From: Tritrichomonas musculus
Taxonomy: Eukaryota > Parabasalia > Tritrichomonadida > Tritrichomonadidae
Direction: 5' to 3'
Length of the DNA stretch: 64,000 nt
Assembly (NCBI GenBank): GCA_039105265.1
Contig: JAPFFF010000002.1
Span: 3,844,001-3,908,000 of the forward strand
In this document: positions 47,399 through 56,720 of the stretch, one piece after another
How positions within the stretch are numbered: the first letter of the stretch is position 1
Layout: every line of letters starts with the position of its first letter
Position numbers and translations under genes: made by a program
The notes under the pieces: model-generated
What the model was told of the DNA's origin: nothing
Seen by the model: only the letters and a program-made list of their open reading frames with translations
Databases searched by the model: none

Positions 47399-48688
47399 TT
47401 ATTCAAATGAAAAATCTTTTTTGTCTTCGTTGTAATCGCCAGGTGGATCTTTTTTAGAGTATTTCTTTTTTCTGTAATGCTTTTTTTTTTCTCGATATTG
47501 AGGTGTTCTTTTTCGGAATATTTCTTGTTCTCTATCATTTTCGAATGACAATATATCAGCTAATGATTGTTTTGGTACAAACTTTATAAGATCTAGGTCA
47601 GTCAACAAACTTGAAAAAAAATGAGGATCGTTATATAGGCATCCTGCCAAAAGGGTTCTAACTTCATATGATCGCGCGAAATAAAGTCTCTTTGGGGCCA
47701 GCATCGATATGAGGTTATTGAGACTCTCGTTGCATTGAGTATTGTTTCGAAAGTCGCAATTTTTAATAAAATTTTCGGTTTTATTGAAAAAGTTTTGCAT
47801 TTTTTTAAAAGCAGTTTCATCGTTTTTCCCTAGTTCCCAATCAGAATGTGATGGTGGTAATGGACCATGCGAACAATTATCGTGGTTACCTATCATATGA
47901 AATGGAGAGTTCGTCCACATAAGTCCTCTCAATTCGACATCTTCAATATTTGTAACTAAATATACTCCCCACGAAACAATTTTCACTCTCTTAGTTTCTA
48001 TTTCATCAGAAAATAAATAATCATACTCCAATTTGTCAGCTAGCTTTGCAAAATTTCTAGACATGCATTGAAATCCATGCCTAGGATCGAAGGTTCGACT
48101 AAAATCCAGACCTGCTTTTTTCGCTTGATTTGGCGTTTTATTATCATTATCAGAAGTTATCGAGTTGCAACAATCAGGTCCCCATTTTCCAATAATTTGG
48201 TCAAAACTTAGTCTAGCTGCAGCAGATTCTAGCATATTGGACGCAACGTTGACATCTTTTTTGTTTGTTGTTTGCATGTCAACAACTTTGTTTCTCCTGC
48301 AATCCATTGTTGCTGTTGTGCAATACATTGCATCACGACAGGAGTCATATCTCCCATCTATTGAAATATTGGCATCATTCTGTTCAAATGTTTCCTTAGC
48401 AAACCTCTCAAAATGTTCAGAAGTACATTCTTTTATTTTCGGTATCAACTTTTGTTGGTGCCTATAAAAGGTAGATTTGCTAGGAAAACAGTTTCCTTGG
48501 ATAGCAGCGCCGATGCGAGCTCTTTGAAAACCAGAGCCTTGTACTAAAGTACTGATGACAGCCATATCTGGTTGAACTTTTTTATAAGGAACATCTTCCT
48601 GAATCTCTTCTTTATCATCATCCTTTTTATTCCATCTAATATTTATTGCTTTTTGGTTTTTTATTTGGATTTTCCTTTTTGGCGCCAT
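47399..48688 (-). CDS. Transposase, Mutator/Kolobok-like DDE family
   Basis: A 429-residue, uninterrupted transposase. A basic N-terminus (MAPKRKIQIKNQK) may direct it to the nucleus. The DDE core is readable: D111 in SIDGRYDSCRDAMYC, D180 in SITSDNDNKTPNQ followed by FDPRH (201-204), and E321 in TQCNESLNNLI. An H-x2-C-x2-H cluster (HDNCSHGPLP, 269-275) precedes the Glu, as in many Mutator/Kolobok-like enzymes. The C-terminus is very basic. The ATG at 48688 is 7 bases after an initiator; the frame extends further up only through a TTG. It should cut and paste its own element; whether it also moves the outer element is open. Confidence 0.8.
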   Translation of the reverse strand: MAPKRKIQIKNQKAINIRWNKKDDDKEEIQEDVPYKKVQPDMAVISTLVQGSGFQRARIGAAIQGNCFPSKSTFYRHQQKLIPKIKECTSEHFERFAKETFEQNDANISIDGRYDSCRDAMYCTTATMDCRRNKVVDMQTTNKKDVNVASNMLESAAARLSFDQIIGKWGPDCCNSITSDNDNKTPNQAKKAGLDFSRTFDPRHGFQCMSRNFAKLADKLEYDYLFSDEIETKRVKIVSWGVYLVTNIEDVELRGLMWTNSPFHMIGNHDNCSHGPLPPSHSDWELGKNDETAFKKMQNFFNKTENFIKNCDFRNNTQCNESLNNLISMLAPKRLYFARSYEVRTLLAGCLYNDPHFFSSLLTDLDLIKFVPKQSLADILSFENDREQEIFRKRTPQYREKKKHYRKKKYSKKDPPGDYNEDKKDFSFE

Positions 48689-48689
48689 G

Positions 48690-48705
48690 AAAAATGAAAA
48701 AATGA
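48690..48705 (-). promoter_or_regulatory. Double initiator of the transposase gene
   Basis: Two overlapping TCATTTTT-type sites on the minus strand (48690-48697 and 48697-48705) give leaders of 7 and 15 bases before ATG 48688. The transposon thus uses the host's core promoter. Confidence 0.6.
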
Positions 48706-49013
48706 AATAAACGTTAAAAAATATATGGTTAACAAAATAAACCAACTTTTTATATATTAATACGTTTTTTTTTTAATTATAAACCTTTCAAAAAAATGGG
48801 ACTCTGAAGAAAAAAACGTACACATATTATTATATCATAATTAATGATTAAATATTTAAAATAGTATTTTATAATATTTATAATGGACATTTTCTTTTTG
48901 ATTATAAATTTAAATTGTAGATTTTTCTAAAAAAAAAAATTAAGTTAAAAAAAGTGCAAAAAAGTTGAACAAAAATTTTCATATCTCCATTTTACCAGAT
49001 GTAGTGATTCAAA

Positions 49014-49247
49014 TCCTTAACGAATACATAATTTTTTATTCCTATTAATAAAAAATATTATAACTTAGTTTGGTTGTAAAATCTTTAAAATTGAAAGACT
49101 ACATACATTTTTAAATTTTGGTAAAATCTCTCTGTAATTCATGATTTTTCAAAATGTATGTAATCATTCAATTTTAAAGATTTTACAGCCAAATTAAAAA
49201 CTTATCATCAGTGAACCTAGGAATATAAAGTTATGTATTCGATCAAA
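49014..49247. repeat. Inverted repeat of ~100-bp arms
   Basis: The arms 49014-49113 and 49150-49247 are reverse complements with several mismatches. The best block, GTAAAATCTTTAAAATTGAA (49076-49095), is perfect against 49167-49186, and TACATACATTTT continues it. It lies upstream of the transposase within the inner element. Confidence 0.75.
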
Positions 49248-49782
49248 ATTTAGTTTAATATTTATTGAAATATAATATAATTAATCTCCTTTCAATTAAA
49301 AAAAAAGTATTTCAAACATTTTTATGTATAAAAAAATAGAATTTGGCATGACTACTGAGCACTTCATAATTTACAAATGAAAGGTAAACTGATGAATGCG
49401 ACAAAATTAAAAAATAAGGAAATGTTTTGCAAATGATTGAATATATAATTTCGTAAAAAAACAAAAATTTTTTATAAAAAAAATTTGAAAATATTAGTAA
49501 TTATTAATTATTAGTATATTACTTAAGTAAAAAATATAAAATAAATTAAAGAAATTGATTTTTTTTTATTTGGTCCGTCCCCCTTAAAAAAAAAATTGTT
49601 TTTTGAATTAAGATAACCAGATTAGGATTCAATTTTTTTCAAAAAAATAATTTATTTTTATCTTAAATTCCTCTCGAAAAATATGTCTTTTTTATATTAT
49701 ATTTATCATTAATACTATCATTTAAAAATTATATTTTGAAAGAAAAATGATCTGTCGAGTGGATAGAAGTTTCCATACCTTT

Positions 49783-49790
49783 AAAGTTGC
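49783..49790. repeat. 8-bp target-site duplication of inner element, right
   Basis: AAAGTTGC immediately outside the right TIR, identical to 44892-44899. Confidence 0.75.
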
Positions 49791-51292
49791 CAACGGTGGC
49801 CTTAAAAGTATTTTTTCAGCATTTAAACAAGGCGATATAAAAAAGAAATCATTGTTTCATTATTTGTTGCATTTTAATTATAAAAAAATGTTTATGTTTC
49901 ATTTTTTTAAACAAATTTTGTTAAATTAGAGGTATTCATGTTAAGTGACTTAACGTCTTTTTGAATTTTTCTAATCTCATTATTTCCATCAATATTAAGT
50001 TATATGCATTCAAATCAATAATTTTTAATTGGCTGCTCGATATAATCATTTTAAGAATGTCTTACACTGTTTATTTTATAAAAATTTTAATCTGATATAT
50101 CTTTAATATTTCATTCAATCTTTATGATTTTTGAAAATTCCAAATATATTTATATTAATACACATAAGATTAATTAAATTATTAGATTTTTCAAATTAAA
50201 TTAGATTTATAAACAGAAATAAAAAGAAATTAAAATTTTTTTCATATATAAACTTATCATATCTTTTTTTTCAGCCTAGAATTTTATATAATACTTTTCC
50301 ATATGATATTTTATTATATGTATTAATGTATATGTTGGTGCTTAAGATATTTATACGCTTAATTTTGAGAAAAAATGGTTTTTATTTTAATGGCTTATTT
50401 TAATGGTGTAAAATGTCATATAAAGAGTTTAAAAATATGTATTTCAAGAAATAAGAAAGTATTCAAGTATATATATCACTAAACATATTTAATGTATTTT
50501 GAATATTATTGAAATTTATTTTTTATTGTAAAAATAAAATGATTAATCAAGATATTTTAATTGATTTATTTAAAATATATTAATTCAAAATTTATTTTAT
50601 TTCATTCAATATATAAACTAATCATGTATTCAAAAAAATGATCGCCATTTCAATAATAAATCTTTATTCAAATTATAATTATGAATTTATCTTAATATTC
50701 AATAAAATAATCCATATTATATATATATAAATCTAATATAAATCATTACATAAAAAATAAATAAGATAATATAAATAAAATATATTAAAATATTATATAA
50801 ATAAATCAGCAGCAACAAAAAAATAAATTATTTCAATTTTAAAATAATCCTTTGAAATATTACTCCATTTTCATTGAAATATTTTCTTTCAAAAGAAACA
50901 ACTTTTGTTAATGATATTCAAAATTGAGAATTTAATTTCTCTAACAAAAGTTCTCCATAGCCATTTAGTCATAGAAATATTATTTATATTAATATCTCGA
51001 AATCAAACGTATAAAACATTATATACTTTCTATTATAGCATAAATATAAAATATTTAAAATAATATTTTATTATCTATCTAATTTCTAGGCTAGATCTCT
51101 TCATGAATACCTCTGTTAAATTTTTTAAAAATTTTTATGTTAACTTTTTCTTAGCATTTCAATTGAGCATTGAATATAAGATATATATATATCTTCATAT
51201 TTTTTTAATTATTACTTTTTATTACATATTAATAATATTTAATATAATTTAAATATAATTAATTATAACTTTCATTAAAATATATCCTTAAA
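49791..51292. other. Non-coding body of the outer element
   Basis: About 1.5 kb of extremely AT-rich sequence with no gene. Only the subterminal inverted pair described for the outer element is structured. Confidence 0.55.
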
Positions 51293-51316
51293 AAGGTCAT
51301 CGTTGGCAACTTTTTC
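51293..51316. repeat. Right terminal inverted repeat of the outer element
   Basis: The 24-bp unit pairs with the split left copy (44889-44899 plus 49791-49803) with two mismatches. It ends 86 bases before the ATG of the next gene. Confidence 0.65.
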
Positions 51317-51380
51317 TCTCCACTTTAAGGTTAAAAAAATATGGTTAAAAATTGAATTATTTTCTATATTTCTAACTACT

Positions 51381-51388
51381 AACGGTTA
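51381..51388 (+). promoter_or_regulatory. M3-type (Myb-recognition-like) promoter element
   Basis: AACGGTTA fits the T. vaginalis M3 consensus (A/G/T)(A/G)C(G/C)G(T/C)T(T/A/G) and ends 14 bases before the ATG at 51403. M3 is known to bind a Myb-like protein. Confidence 0.55.
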
Positions 51389-51402
51389 AAAAACAAAAAG
51401 GC

Positions 51403-52242
51403 ATGAGTGAAGATGACTTAGACGAGATTTGTTTATTAAGCTCACCCAATGATGATTTTAATCAGTTAGAAGAAGAAAAGCAAGACTTTTATTTTGAATT
51501 TGTTCAAACCAAAGTTCATAATGGTTCAGAGCCGCCTGAAAGCCAATATGGCTCAGGGCAGCCTGAAAGCCAATATGGCTCAGGGCAGCCTGAAAGCCAA
51601 TATGGCACAGGACCGCCTGAAAGCCAATATGATTCAGAGTCAAATATGTGTTCATTTTCTCAAGTTCCAGGAAAAAACTTCCCTTACACTAGCCCTCAAT
51701 TCATGAATATGTTTTCAAATCCTAATTATATTAGTGTTTCGAATCCCAATCCTATTTATAATTTATCGCCTCTAAACGTAGATCCTTCTTTCTTTAATAA
51801 TACACCATTTTACCATTTTGGTTATAATGGAATTTGTTATTTGATCTCAGTTCCTCCCAATTATGAGAGGACTGTTCAATTTAAGAGTCATAATCCTAAA
51901 TTTAATATTGCTCCTCTATCTAGTTTATCTAGAGGTCTTGAGAAGCAAAAAAAAATTGATTTGACTCCAAGAGGAAAACAATTTAAATACTCCTTCGAAA
52001 AATTATTTTTGACTGATAAAAAAAAATGTTTTAATAAGTATAAAGTCCGAATGGTTTTTAACTATATTTGTCCACAAGTTGGATTAGAAAAAATGACGAG
52101 AGATGAATTTCGTAACAAAAGCTTGTTTTATAACAATCGTGCTCAGCATTCTAGTAAAATAATTGAATTTATTTCAAAAAATCGTAAAGATATTTGTGAC
52201 TTTGTTAAATCAAATGAATCCACAGAAAAAGTATTAAATTGA
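51403..52242 (+). CDS. Hypothetical protein with PESQYGSG repeats
   Basis: A 279-residue protein that I do not recognise. An acidic start (MSEDDLDEI) is followed by four nine-residue repeats at 41-76 (GSEPPESQY, GSGQPESQY twice, GTGPPESQY), then an Asn/Pro/Ser-rich disordered middle. The C-terminal 100 residues are basic and look folded (YKVRMVFNYICPQVGLEKMT, then HSSKIIEFISKNRKDICDFV). The layout of disordered N-terminus plus basic helical end could suit a nucleic-acid-binding protein, but that is a guess. The promoter has an M3-like element, and a transposon end lies just upstream. Confidence 0.7.
   Translation: MSEDDLDEICLLSSPNDDFNQLEEEKQDFYFEFVQTKVHNGSEPPESQYGSGQPESQYGSGQPESQYGTGPPESQYDSESNMCSFSQVPGKNFPYTSPQFMNMFSNPNYISVSNPNPIYNLSPLNVDPSFFNNTPFYHFGYNGICYLISVPPNYERTVQFKSHNPKFNIAPLSSLSRGLEKQKKIDLTPRGKQFKYSFEKLFLTDKKKCFNKYKVRMVFNYICPQVGLEKMTRDEFRNKSLFYNNRAQHSSKIIEFISKNRKDICDFVKSNESTEKVLN
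51523..51630 (+). repeat. Coding tandem repeat, 27 bp x 4
   Basis: Four 27-bp units inside the hypothetical gene, the middle two identical. Sharing CCTGAAAGCCAATAT at the DNA level, they are recent duplications and probably vary in number between strains. Confidence 0.9.
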
Positions 52243-52361
52243 ACTTGATGAAACTTCATTACTAAAAAAGCACATTATAATTATTTTTTATTTTTTTGTC
52301 TATTATCCAAAACTATAAGAGTATCAACAATTTAATTATCTAGAAATTAATAACAATAAAA

Positions 52362-53603
52362 TTAGTCAGTTGGATGTTTTGGTGGCTTTCGTAATTTCTT
52401 TCGTTTCTCTTCAAAATACGAAATCTGTATTTTGGCTGCTTCAATTGCAGCCATATTTGCATCAATATCTTTATTATAATCATTTTCTTTTTTCTGAATT
52501 AAATAGTCATACCACTGTTCCATGCAATCTGTTTGTGCCTTTTGTTTTTTTTCTAATAGCTCTTTGTTCCTTAATCGGTCCTCTTCGCATTTTAATAAAT
52601 TTTCATTTTTTTCTTCGGCTTCTAAGATATCAGCATTCCTATGAATTTTTTCGGCACCTTCATAATCTTTTGATATTGCAGCAAGTCTTTCATTCATTCG
52701 CATTTTTTTAAGTGTTATGCTTTGATGGTTAATAGCTGCTTGAGATTTGATTGAATTATTATCATTAAATTCTTTCATTTCTTCTTGGTGTTTTTCTTCA
52801 AGTTTTTGTAATTGATTTTTTTTTGTATGCTTTAATGAATTAACATCAATGATTTTTGTTGCTTCTGTTGTTGAAGCTTTGCATTTACTTAATTCTATCC
52901 TATTTTCAAGTTGTTCAATTTTATCTTCATAATATCCAATCTTTGGATCATAAGGAAGAGGATGAAGTTTGTCAGTTAATTTGTCGAGGAATCTCAATTC
53001 ACGATATCGAAATTGTTTAAGGTATTTTTCTTTTCTATCTTTAATAACAAAATTAAATTTAGGGTAGTCTGTTTCAGGATTATAGTTCTGTTGTTTCAAA
53101 ATTTGGTTTAATGATTTGTCATCAGTTGCTTCTAGCATTCGATCAATTTTAGCTGATATATCATTAAATTCATCTGTAGGTAAGTTTTTAATTGTTGTTG
53201 GTGTGAAATGTGTGGGTGAATTTAATTTTTCATTACTTTCAAAATTTTCTTTTGATGGAGATAATATTTCTGATGAATCAACTGTTGAATTTTTAGATGT
53301 TGTGCTTGCTGTGCGACGCATTGGGGGAGGAGTAATACGCTTGTTAAGTGCTACAATAATATCTCTGATTTGATCAGATAGAATATAATTTTTGACTCCT
53401 TGTGCTTCGCTGCGGAGAATTGACAATTCAATTAAAACATTTCGTAAATCTCGTTTTGTAACCAAATCTAGAGGAGCGCCATTAATTAATTCGTTTGCTA
53501 TTTGATGATAATTTACAACATTTGATTTGCGAGATGCTACTGAAGTCCCAATTGAGGTCTGAGAACGAGAACCAGATATAGATCTTGGATACAATCGGGA
53601 CAT
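52362..53603 (-). CDS. Coiled-coil protein
   Basis: A 413-residue protein of no family I can name. It starts with a Ser/Arg-rich head (MSRLYPRSISGSRSQTS), then a helical block (NELINGAPLDLVTKRDLRNV) and a Ser/Thr-rich linker with SP and TP sites. From about residue 215 a long coiled coil runs nearly to the end (LEEKHQEEMKEFNDN; EEDRLRNKELLEKKQKAQ). The basic end is KRKKLRKPPKHPTD. This looks like a structural protein of the cytoskeleton or basal body; that role is inferred. The ATG at 53603 is the first in frame. An E2F-like palindrome lies 29 bases upstream, hinting at cell-cycle control. Confidence 0.75.
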   Translation of the reverse strand: MSRLYPRSISGSRSQTSIGTSVASRKSNVVNYHQIANELINGAPLDLVTKRDLRNVLIELSILRSEAQGVKNYILSDQIRDIIVALNKRITPPPMRRTASTTSKNSTVDSSEILSPSKENFESNEKLNSPTHFTPTTIKNLPTDEFNDISAKIDRMLEATDDKSLNQILKQQNYNPETDYPKFNFVIKDRKEKYLKQFRYRELRFLDKLTDKLHPLPYDPKIGYYEDKIEQLENRIELSKCKASTTEATKIIDVNSLKHTKKNQLQKLEEKHQEEMKEFNDNNSIKSQAAINHQSITLKKMRMNERLAAISKDYEGAEKIHRNADILEAEEKNENLLKCEEDRLRNKELLEKKQKAQTDCMEQWYDYLIQKKENDYNKDIDANMAAIEAAKIQISYFEEKRKKLRKPPKHPTD

Positions 53604-53631
53604 GAGTATAATAAAATTAAAAAAAACAGAT

Positions 53632-53643
53632 TTTGGCGCCAAA
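53632..53643. promoter_or_regulatory. E2F-like palindrome
   Basis: TTTGGCGCCAAA is a perfect 12-bp palindrome and contains two overlapping TTTGGCGC E2F/DP sites. It lies 29 bases upstream of the coiled-coil gene and 105 bases downstream of the p101-like stop. GC-rich palindromes are rare in this AT-rich DNA. Confidence 0.5.
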
Positions 53644-53747
53644 GTCGTAAAATATAAAAATAAAACATCTTTATTTAAATCATTATAAAAGATTGGCTGG
53701 TGAAAAAAGTTGGATTCGAACAAAAAACAATTATAGCAGCGTCAAAC

Positions 53748-56720
53748 TTAAATAAACGGCGAAAATGAAGCAAATTTCATTCTCATCCTATTTTCTTTTT
53801 CGTAATCGCAAAGGAGAGGAGAAATTGAAATCTTTTTTAAAGGTCCATATACACTCTGATCAATTGTGGCAAGGAATGAAGATTCAATATTAATAGATTC
53901 TAGGGACGCTTCTGTTATTAATTCTTGATACAATTTATCTGCATTATCAATTCTACTAGATTCATTATTAAATCTAATTTTATTCGATGAAGTATATTCC
54001 ATCATTAACCAGCCATCAGACGGATTTACATGTAAATCAGCATTTGCATTCCAAAATGCAATAGAATTGAATTTTGTTGTTTCAACTCTAGTCTGTTGTG
54101 AGCAGTCTTTAATTACCATTACATATCGATTTTCAAGATCATCCATATTAATTTCCTCTGATGGTTTCTGTGGACCTTGGCTAGAAAATGAATTATTTCG
54201 AGTATTTCGTCTCTTTGGAATTCCATTCATACTTTCTCGTTTAGGATTATTTGGAATTGGAACACTAGACGCTAGTGAATCTGGTATAGTTTTAACTGGG
54301 CAAGAAGTATCAGTTCTCCTTCTAGTTTTGACTTTTTTCTGAATATCTTCGTTTTCAATGTCGATACTTTGATTGCTTCCGTTTGGTTGATTTAATATAT
54401 CTTCTTCGTTGTTTTCATCATTGTTTTTAGGTAAAACCGTTTCAAATTTGTCTATATTAAAATGTTGATAATTAGATCTAGTTTTTATTTTTGATTCGTT
54501 TTTCGCAAGAAGAATTCCTTGCATGCCAATAGAATCTTCAGTATGCTCAAGTGAAGAAGCAATGAAAGCGTTTTCATCGTTATTTTCTTGCTCAACTTCA
54601 TTTGCTACATTAGCAATATCTTGAGAAAGGTTCATTTGAATTCCTGATGAACTTTGTGAAATAATAATTGATTTTAATTGATTATTTTGATTATTTTGAT
54701 CATTTTGTGATGATTGAACAATCAATGATTGAGATGTAAGTGAAAATGCTGGGCCAATTTGAATAGATGAAACAAATGGAACAATGACAACCTTCTTTGT
54801 GTTATCTTTGTAATGAATTACGCATTTCCAGACCATCACGTCAACTGAATTTTGGGCAAATTGCATATAATGTTGAAGACCAAAATTGAACATATTAAAT
54901 GGATTTGGATTGCCAAACCATATCGTATTATCAAAACGATTTTTATCAAAATTGCCTTCATCTGGTCCTAAATCTAAAATAAGTGGAACATCACTCACTT
55001 CGCTTTTTTCGTTTATTGTGGGGGAAATAGAGCACATAATTGGAAATAGATGTCGAACAAATTGTCGATATATTGGATCAAATGAAGAGATGAAGTCAGC
55101 AATCTGGTTCGACTTAGTATCATCAGCTGGGACGATATGAAATATTAGGGATATTTGTGAAAGGCAGTTTTTCATTTGACTTTGGGCACTAACATATGAT
55201 AAAAGTGCATTTCCTATTAAAAAGTCGTCTCCAATAAGTAAAATGTGATATTCATGTAATTGTGAATTATTAGTTGTTTTAATATAGTTTTTAATTGGAT
55301 TAAAAATAGCTTTTTGAAATATGAACGAAGCAGTTGTCGTGTAAATGTGTAGACCCTCGTATGGAACAGGTGTCGCAGAATTAATTTCAAAATCAAGAGA
55401 AAGTTTTTGAATTTGAAGTTTGGTTACTGGATGAGAAGGAAATTCAACTGAATTCAAGTCAACCTTTTTTTGTGGCTTGCGTTTTGAATCTGAGTTAGCA
55501 TCCTTTTTAGATTTAACATCTTCTCCTGATGTTTTCGATTTCTTATGTTCTTTTATATAAGGTATATTGTATGTTTTAGCTAATTCTGAAGAGTTTTCAC
55601 TAGAAAATTCTAATTTTGAACTGATTTGCAATAATTCTTGAATAGAAAATTCTTTCTCACATTGAAATTTTGCTTTCAAATAAAATTTTGTAAATGATAT
55701 AATGCTCATTGGCAGTGAAACAATAGAATTTTCTGGATAGCAATTGTATAAGAAAGAGTCAATAAATCGTGATGATGATGATAGAAAAGTTGGAATATTT
55801 CCTGAAAAAGCAAGGTTAGAGTTCGATAAGTTGTTCAGTAAAAGATAATATGTGTACCCTGGATAATGTTTTTCTTTTTGTATATTTAAACCGATATTAG
55901 AGCATGTAAGTGAAACGTATCCGCTTTTACTCAGAATTGGATACAATTCTTCCGAAATTTCAGTCGGTATTGTTCCTGGAAAGAATATCAGGGCTAGGTA
56001 AATGGTATGAAGAAGAAGTTTAAGTTGGTCTAGGTCAAGTAATGGAGATATCACATTCTTTAATGCATCAATAAAATTATCTATTTCGGTTGGGTAGCGC
56101 TTCAAAAATGAAAATAAGGAATAAAGTGTAAAGAATGGAACTGAATAATCAACTATTGGTATATTTTGCTGAACTAGTAAAAGATTAAAAGCTCTGGCAA
56201 AAAAAGGTGTGTTTGGTTTATCCAACTGTTTGAATTGTAATTGAATTGAATTGAAAAGTTCTGGGAAAAGGGAATTAAGACGAAATGTGGAGAGAGAAAT
56301 CCAAGAATGAATTTTTCTCTGCAGATATTCTTGATGAATTAAGTTATTTCCTATTACAGTAATATTATCAATATTTGGAGAATCGCCTAACACTGTACTA
56401 AGAGGCTTCGAATTCTTCTCAAAATTAAAATGAATAATTAGTAGATATATGCATAATAAAGAATTTAAATATCGATAAGGAATTTCGTTTGGTTTTTTGT
56501 TTTCTTGAAATAAATTATAACTAAAATCAAAAAGTCTTTTTAAAAAAGAAATTCGAAAAATTGGATCTCGAGTATTCTCCCAAAAAGATTGAAGCATCCA
56601 TGATGGAATTGTGAAATTATTTTCTTCTAGATTGTCAAAAAAAAATTTATATTGATCAATTATATCTTGAGGAATATGAACTTCTTTGATTTCGGAAAAA
56701 AAATCTAATCCTGCATCCAT
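53748..56720 (-). CDS. Possible p101-like (PIK3R5/6) PI3-kinase adaptor
   Basis: A 990-residue protein. The N-terminal 400 residues are helical, and a Lys/Ser-rich linker follows. The middle resembles the p101/p87 adaptors of class IB PI3-kinase: HILLIGDDFLIGNALLSYV (the family has a similar GDDRLLGRL), LIFHIVPADD, IADFISSFDPIYRQFVRHLF (compare the family's ASYLGxVDPWYxxxV), and QNSVDVMVWKCVIHYKD. A Gln/Asn-rich, disordered region and a basic run (KKVKTRRRTD) come next, then a last folded part (SDGWLMMEYTSSNKIRF). In animals these adaptors link a PI3-kinase catalytic subunit to G-beta-gamma or Ras. The assignment rests on motifs read by eye; otherwise the protein is hypothetical. Confidence 0.45.
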   Translation of the reverse strand: MDAGLDFFSEIKEVHIPQDIIDQYKFFFDNLEENNFTIPSWMLQSFWENTRDPIFRISFLKRLFDFSYNLFQENKKPNEIPYRYLNSLLCIYLLIIHFNFEKNSKPLSTVLGDSPNIDNITVIGNNLIHQEYLQRKIHSWISLSTFRLNSLFPELFNSIQLQFKQLDKPNTPFFARAFNLLLVQQNIPIVDYSVPFFTLYSLFSFLKRYPTEIDNFIDALKNVISPLLDLDQLKLLLHTIYLALIFFPGTIPTEISEELYPILSKSGYVSLTCSNIGLNIQKEKHYPGYTYYLLLNNLSNSNLAFSGNIPTFLSSSSRFIDSFLYNCYPENSIVSLPMSIISFTKFYLKAKFQCEKEFSIQELLQISSKLEFSSENSSELAKTYNIPYIKEHKKSKTSGEDVKSKKDANSDSKRKPQKKVDLNSVEFPSHPVTKLQIQKLSLDFEINSATPVPYEGLHIYTTTASFIFQKAIFNPIKNYIKTTNNSQLHEYHILLIGDDFLIGNALLSYVSAQSQMKNCLSQISLIFHIVPADDTKSNQIADFISSFDPIYRQFVRHLFPIMCSISPTINEKSEVSDVPLILDLGPDEGNFDKNRFDNTIWFGNPNPFNMFNFGLQHYMQFAQNSVDVMVWKCVIHYKDNTKKVVIVPFVSSIQIGPAFSLTSQSLIVQSSQNDQNNQNNQLKSIIISQSSSGIQMNLSQDIANVANEVEQENNDENAFIASSLEHTEDSIGMQGILLAKNESKIKTRSNYQHFNIDKFETVLPKNNDENNEEDILNQPNGSNQSIDIENEDIQKKVKTRRRTDTSCPVKTIPDSLASSVPIPNNPKRESMNGIPKRRNTRNNSFSSQGPQKPSEEINMDDLENRYVMVIKDCSQQTRVETTKFNSIAFWNANADLHVNPSDGWLMMEYTSSNKIRFNNESSRIDNADKLYQELITEASLESINIESSFLATIDQSVYGPLKKISISPLLCDYEKENRMRMKFASFSPFI

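Larger units (their letters stand above)
44900..49782. mobile_element. Inner DNA transposon with intact transposase
   Basis: A 4,883-bp element bounded by 16-bp perfect inverted repeats, AAAGGTATGGAAACTT (44900-44915) and its complement (49767-49782), each abutted by AAAGTTGC. It carries one gene, an undamaged Mutator/Kolobok-like transposase on the minus strand with its own host-type initiator. The 2.5 kb downstream of the gene is non-coding and holds a foldback sequence and a tandem repeat; the 1.1 kb upstream holds a 234-bp hairpin. An 8-bp duplication suits Mutator-like elements better than Kolobok (TTAA). Perfect ends, perfect duplication and an open gene suggest a recent insertion. Confidence 0.8.
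44889..51316. mobile_element. Outer DNA element, interrupted by the inner transposon
   Basis: The right end (51293-51316) carries, on the minus strand, GAAAAAGTTGCCAACG followed by ATGACCTT. The left end carries the same repeat with two mismatches, but split: GAAAAAGTTGC at 44889-44899 and CAACGGTGGCCTT at 49791-49803, with the inner element between. A subterminal inverted pair, AGAGGTATTCATG (49928-49940) and its complement (51102-51114), confirms the symmetry. Without the insert the element would be about 1.5 kb and has no gene, so it looks like a non-autonomous DNA element. I see no clear target duplication outside it, so exact limits and family are uncertain. Confidence 0.6.

Noticed and set aside
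49747-49929. 60-codon frame with an ATG
   Set aside because: It crosses the transposon end, the target duplication and the outer repeat, so it was created by the insertion; it shows no protein-like pattern.
53704-53722. GGATTCGAAC, like a tRNA T-arm
   Set aside because: No acceptor, D or anticodon stems can be formed around it.
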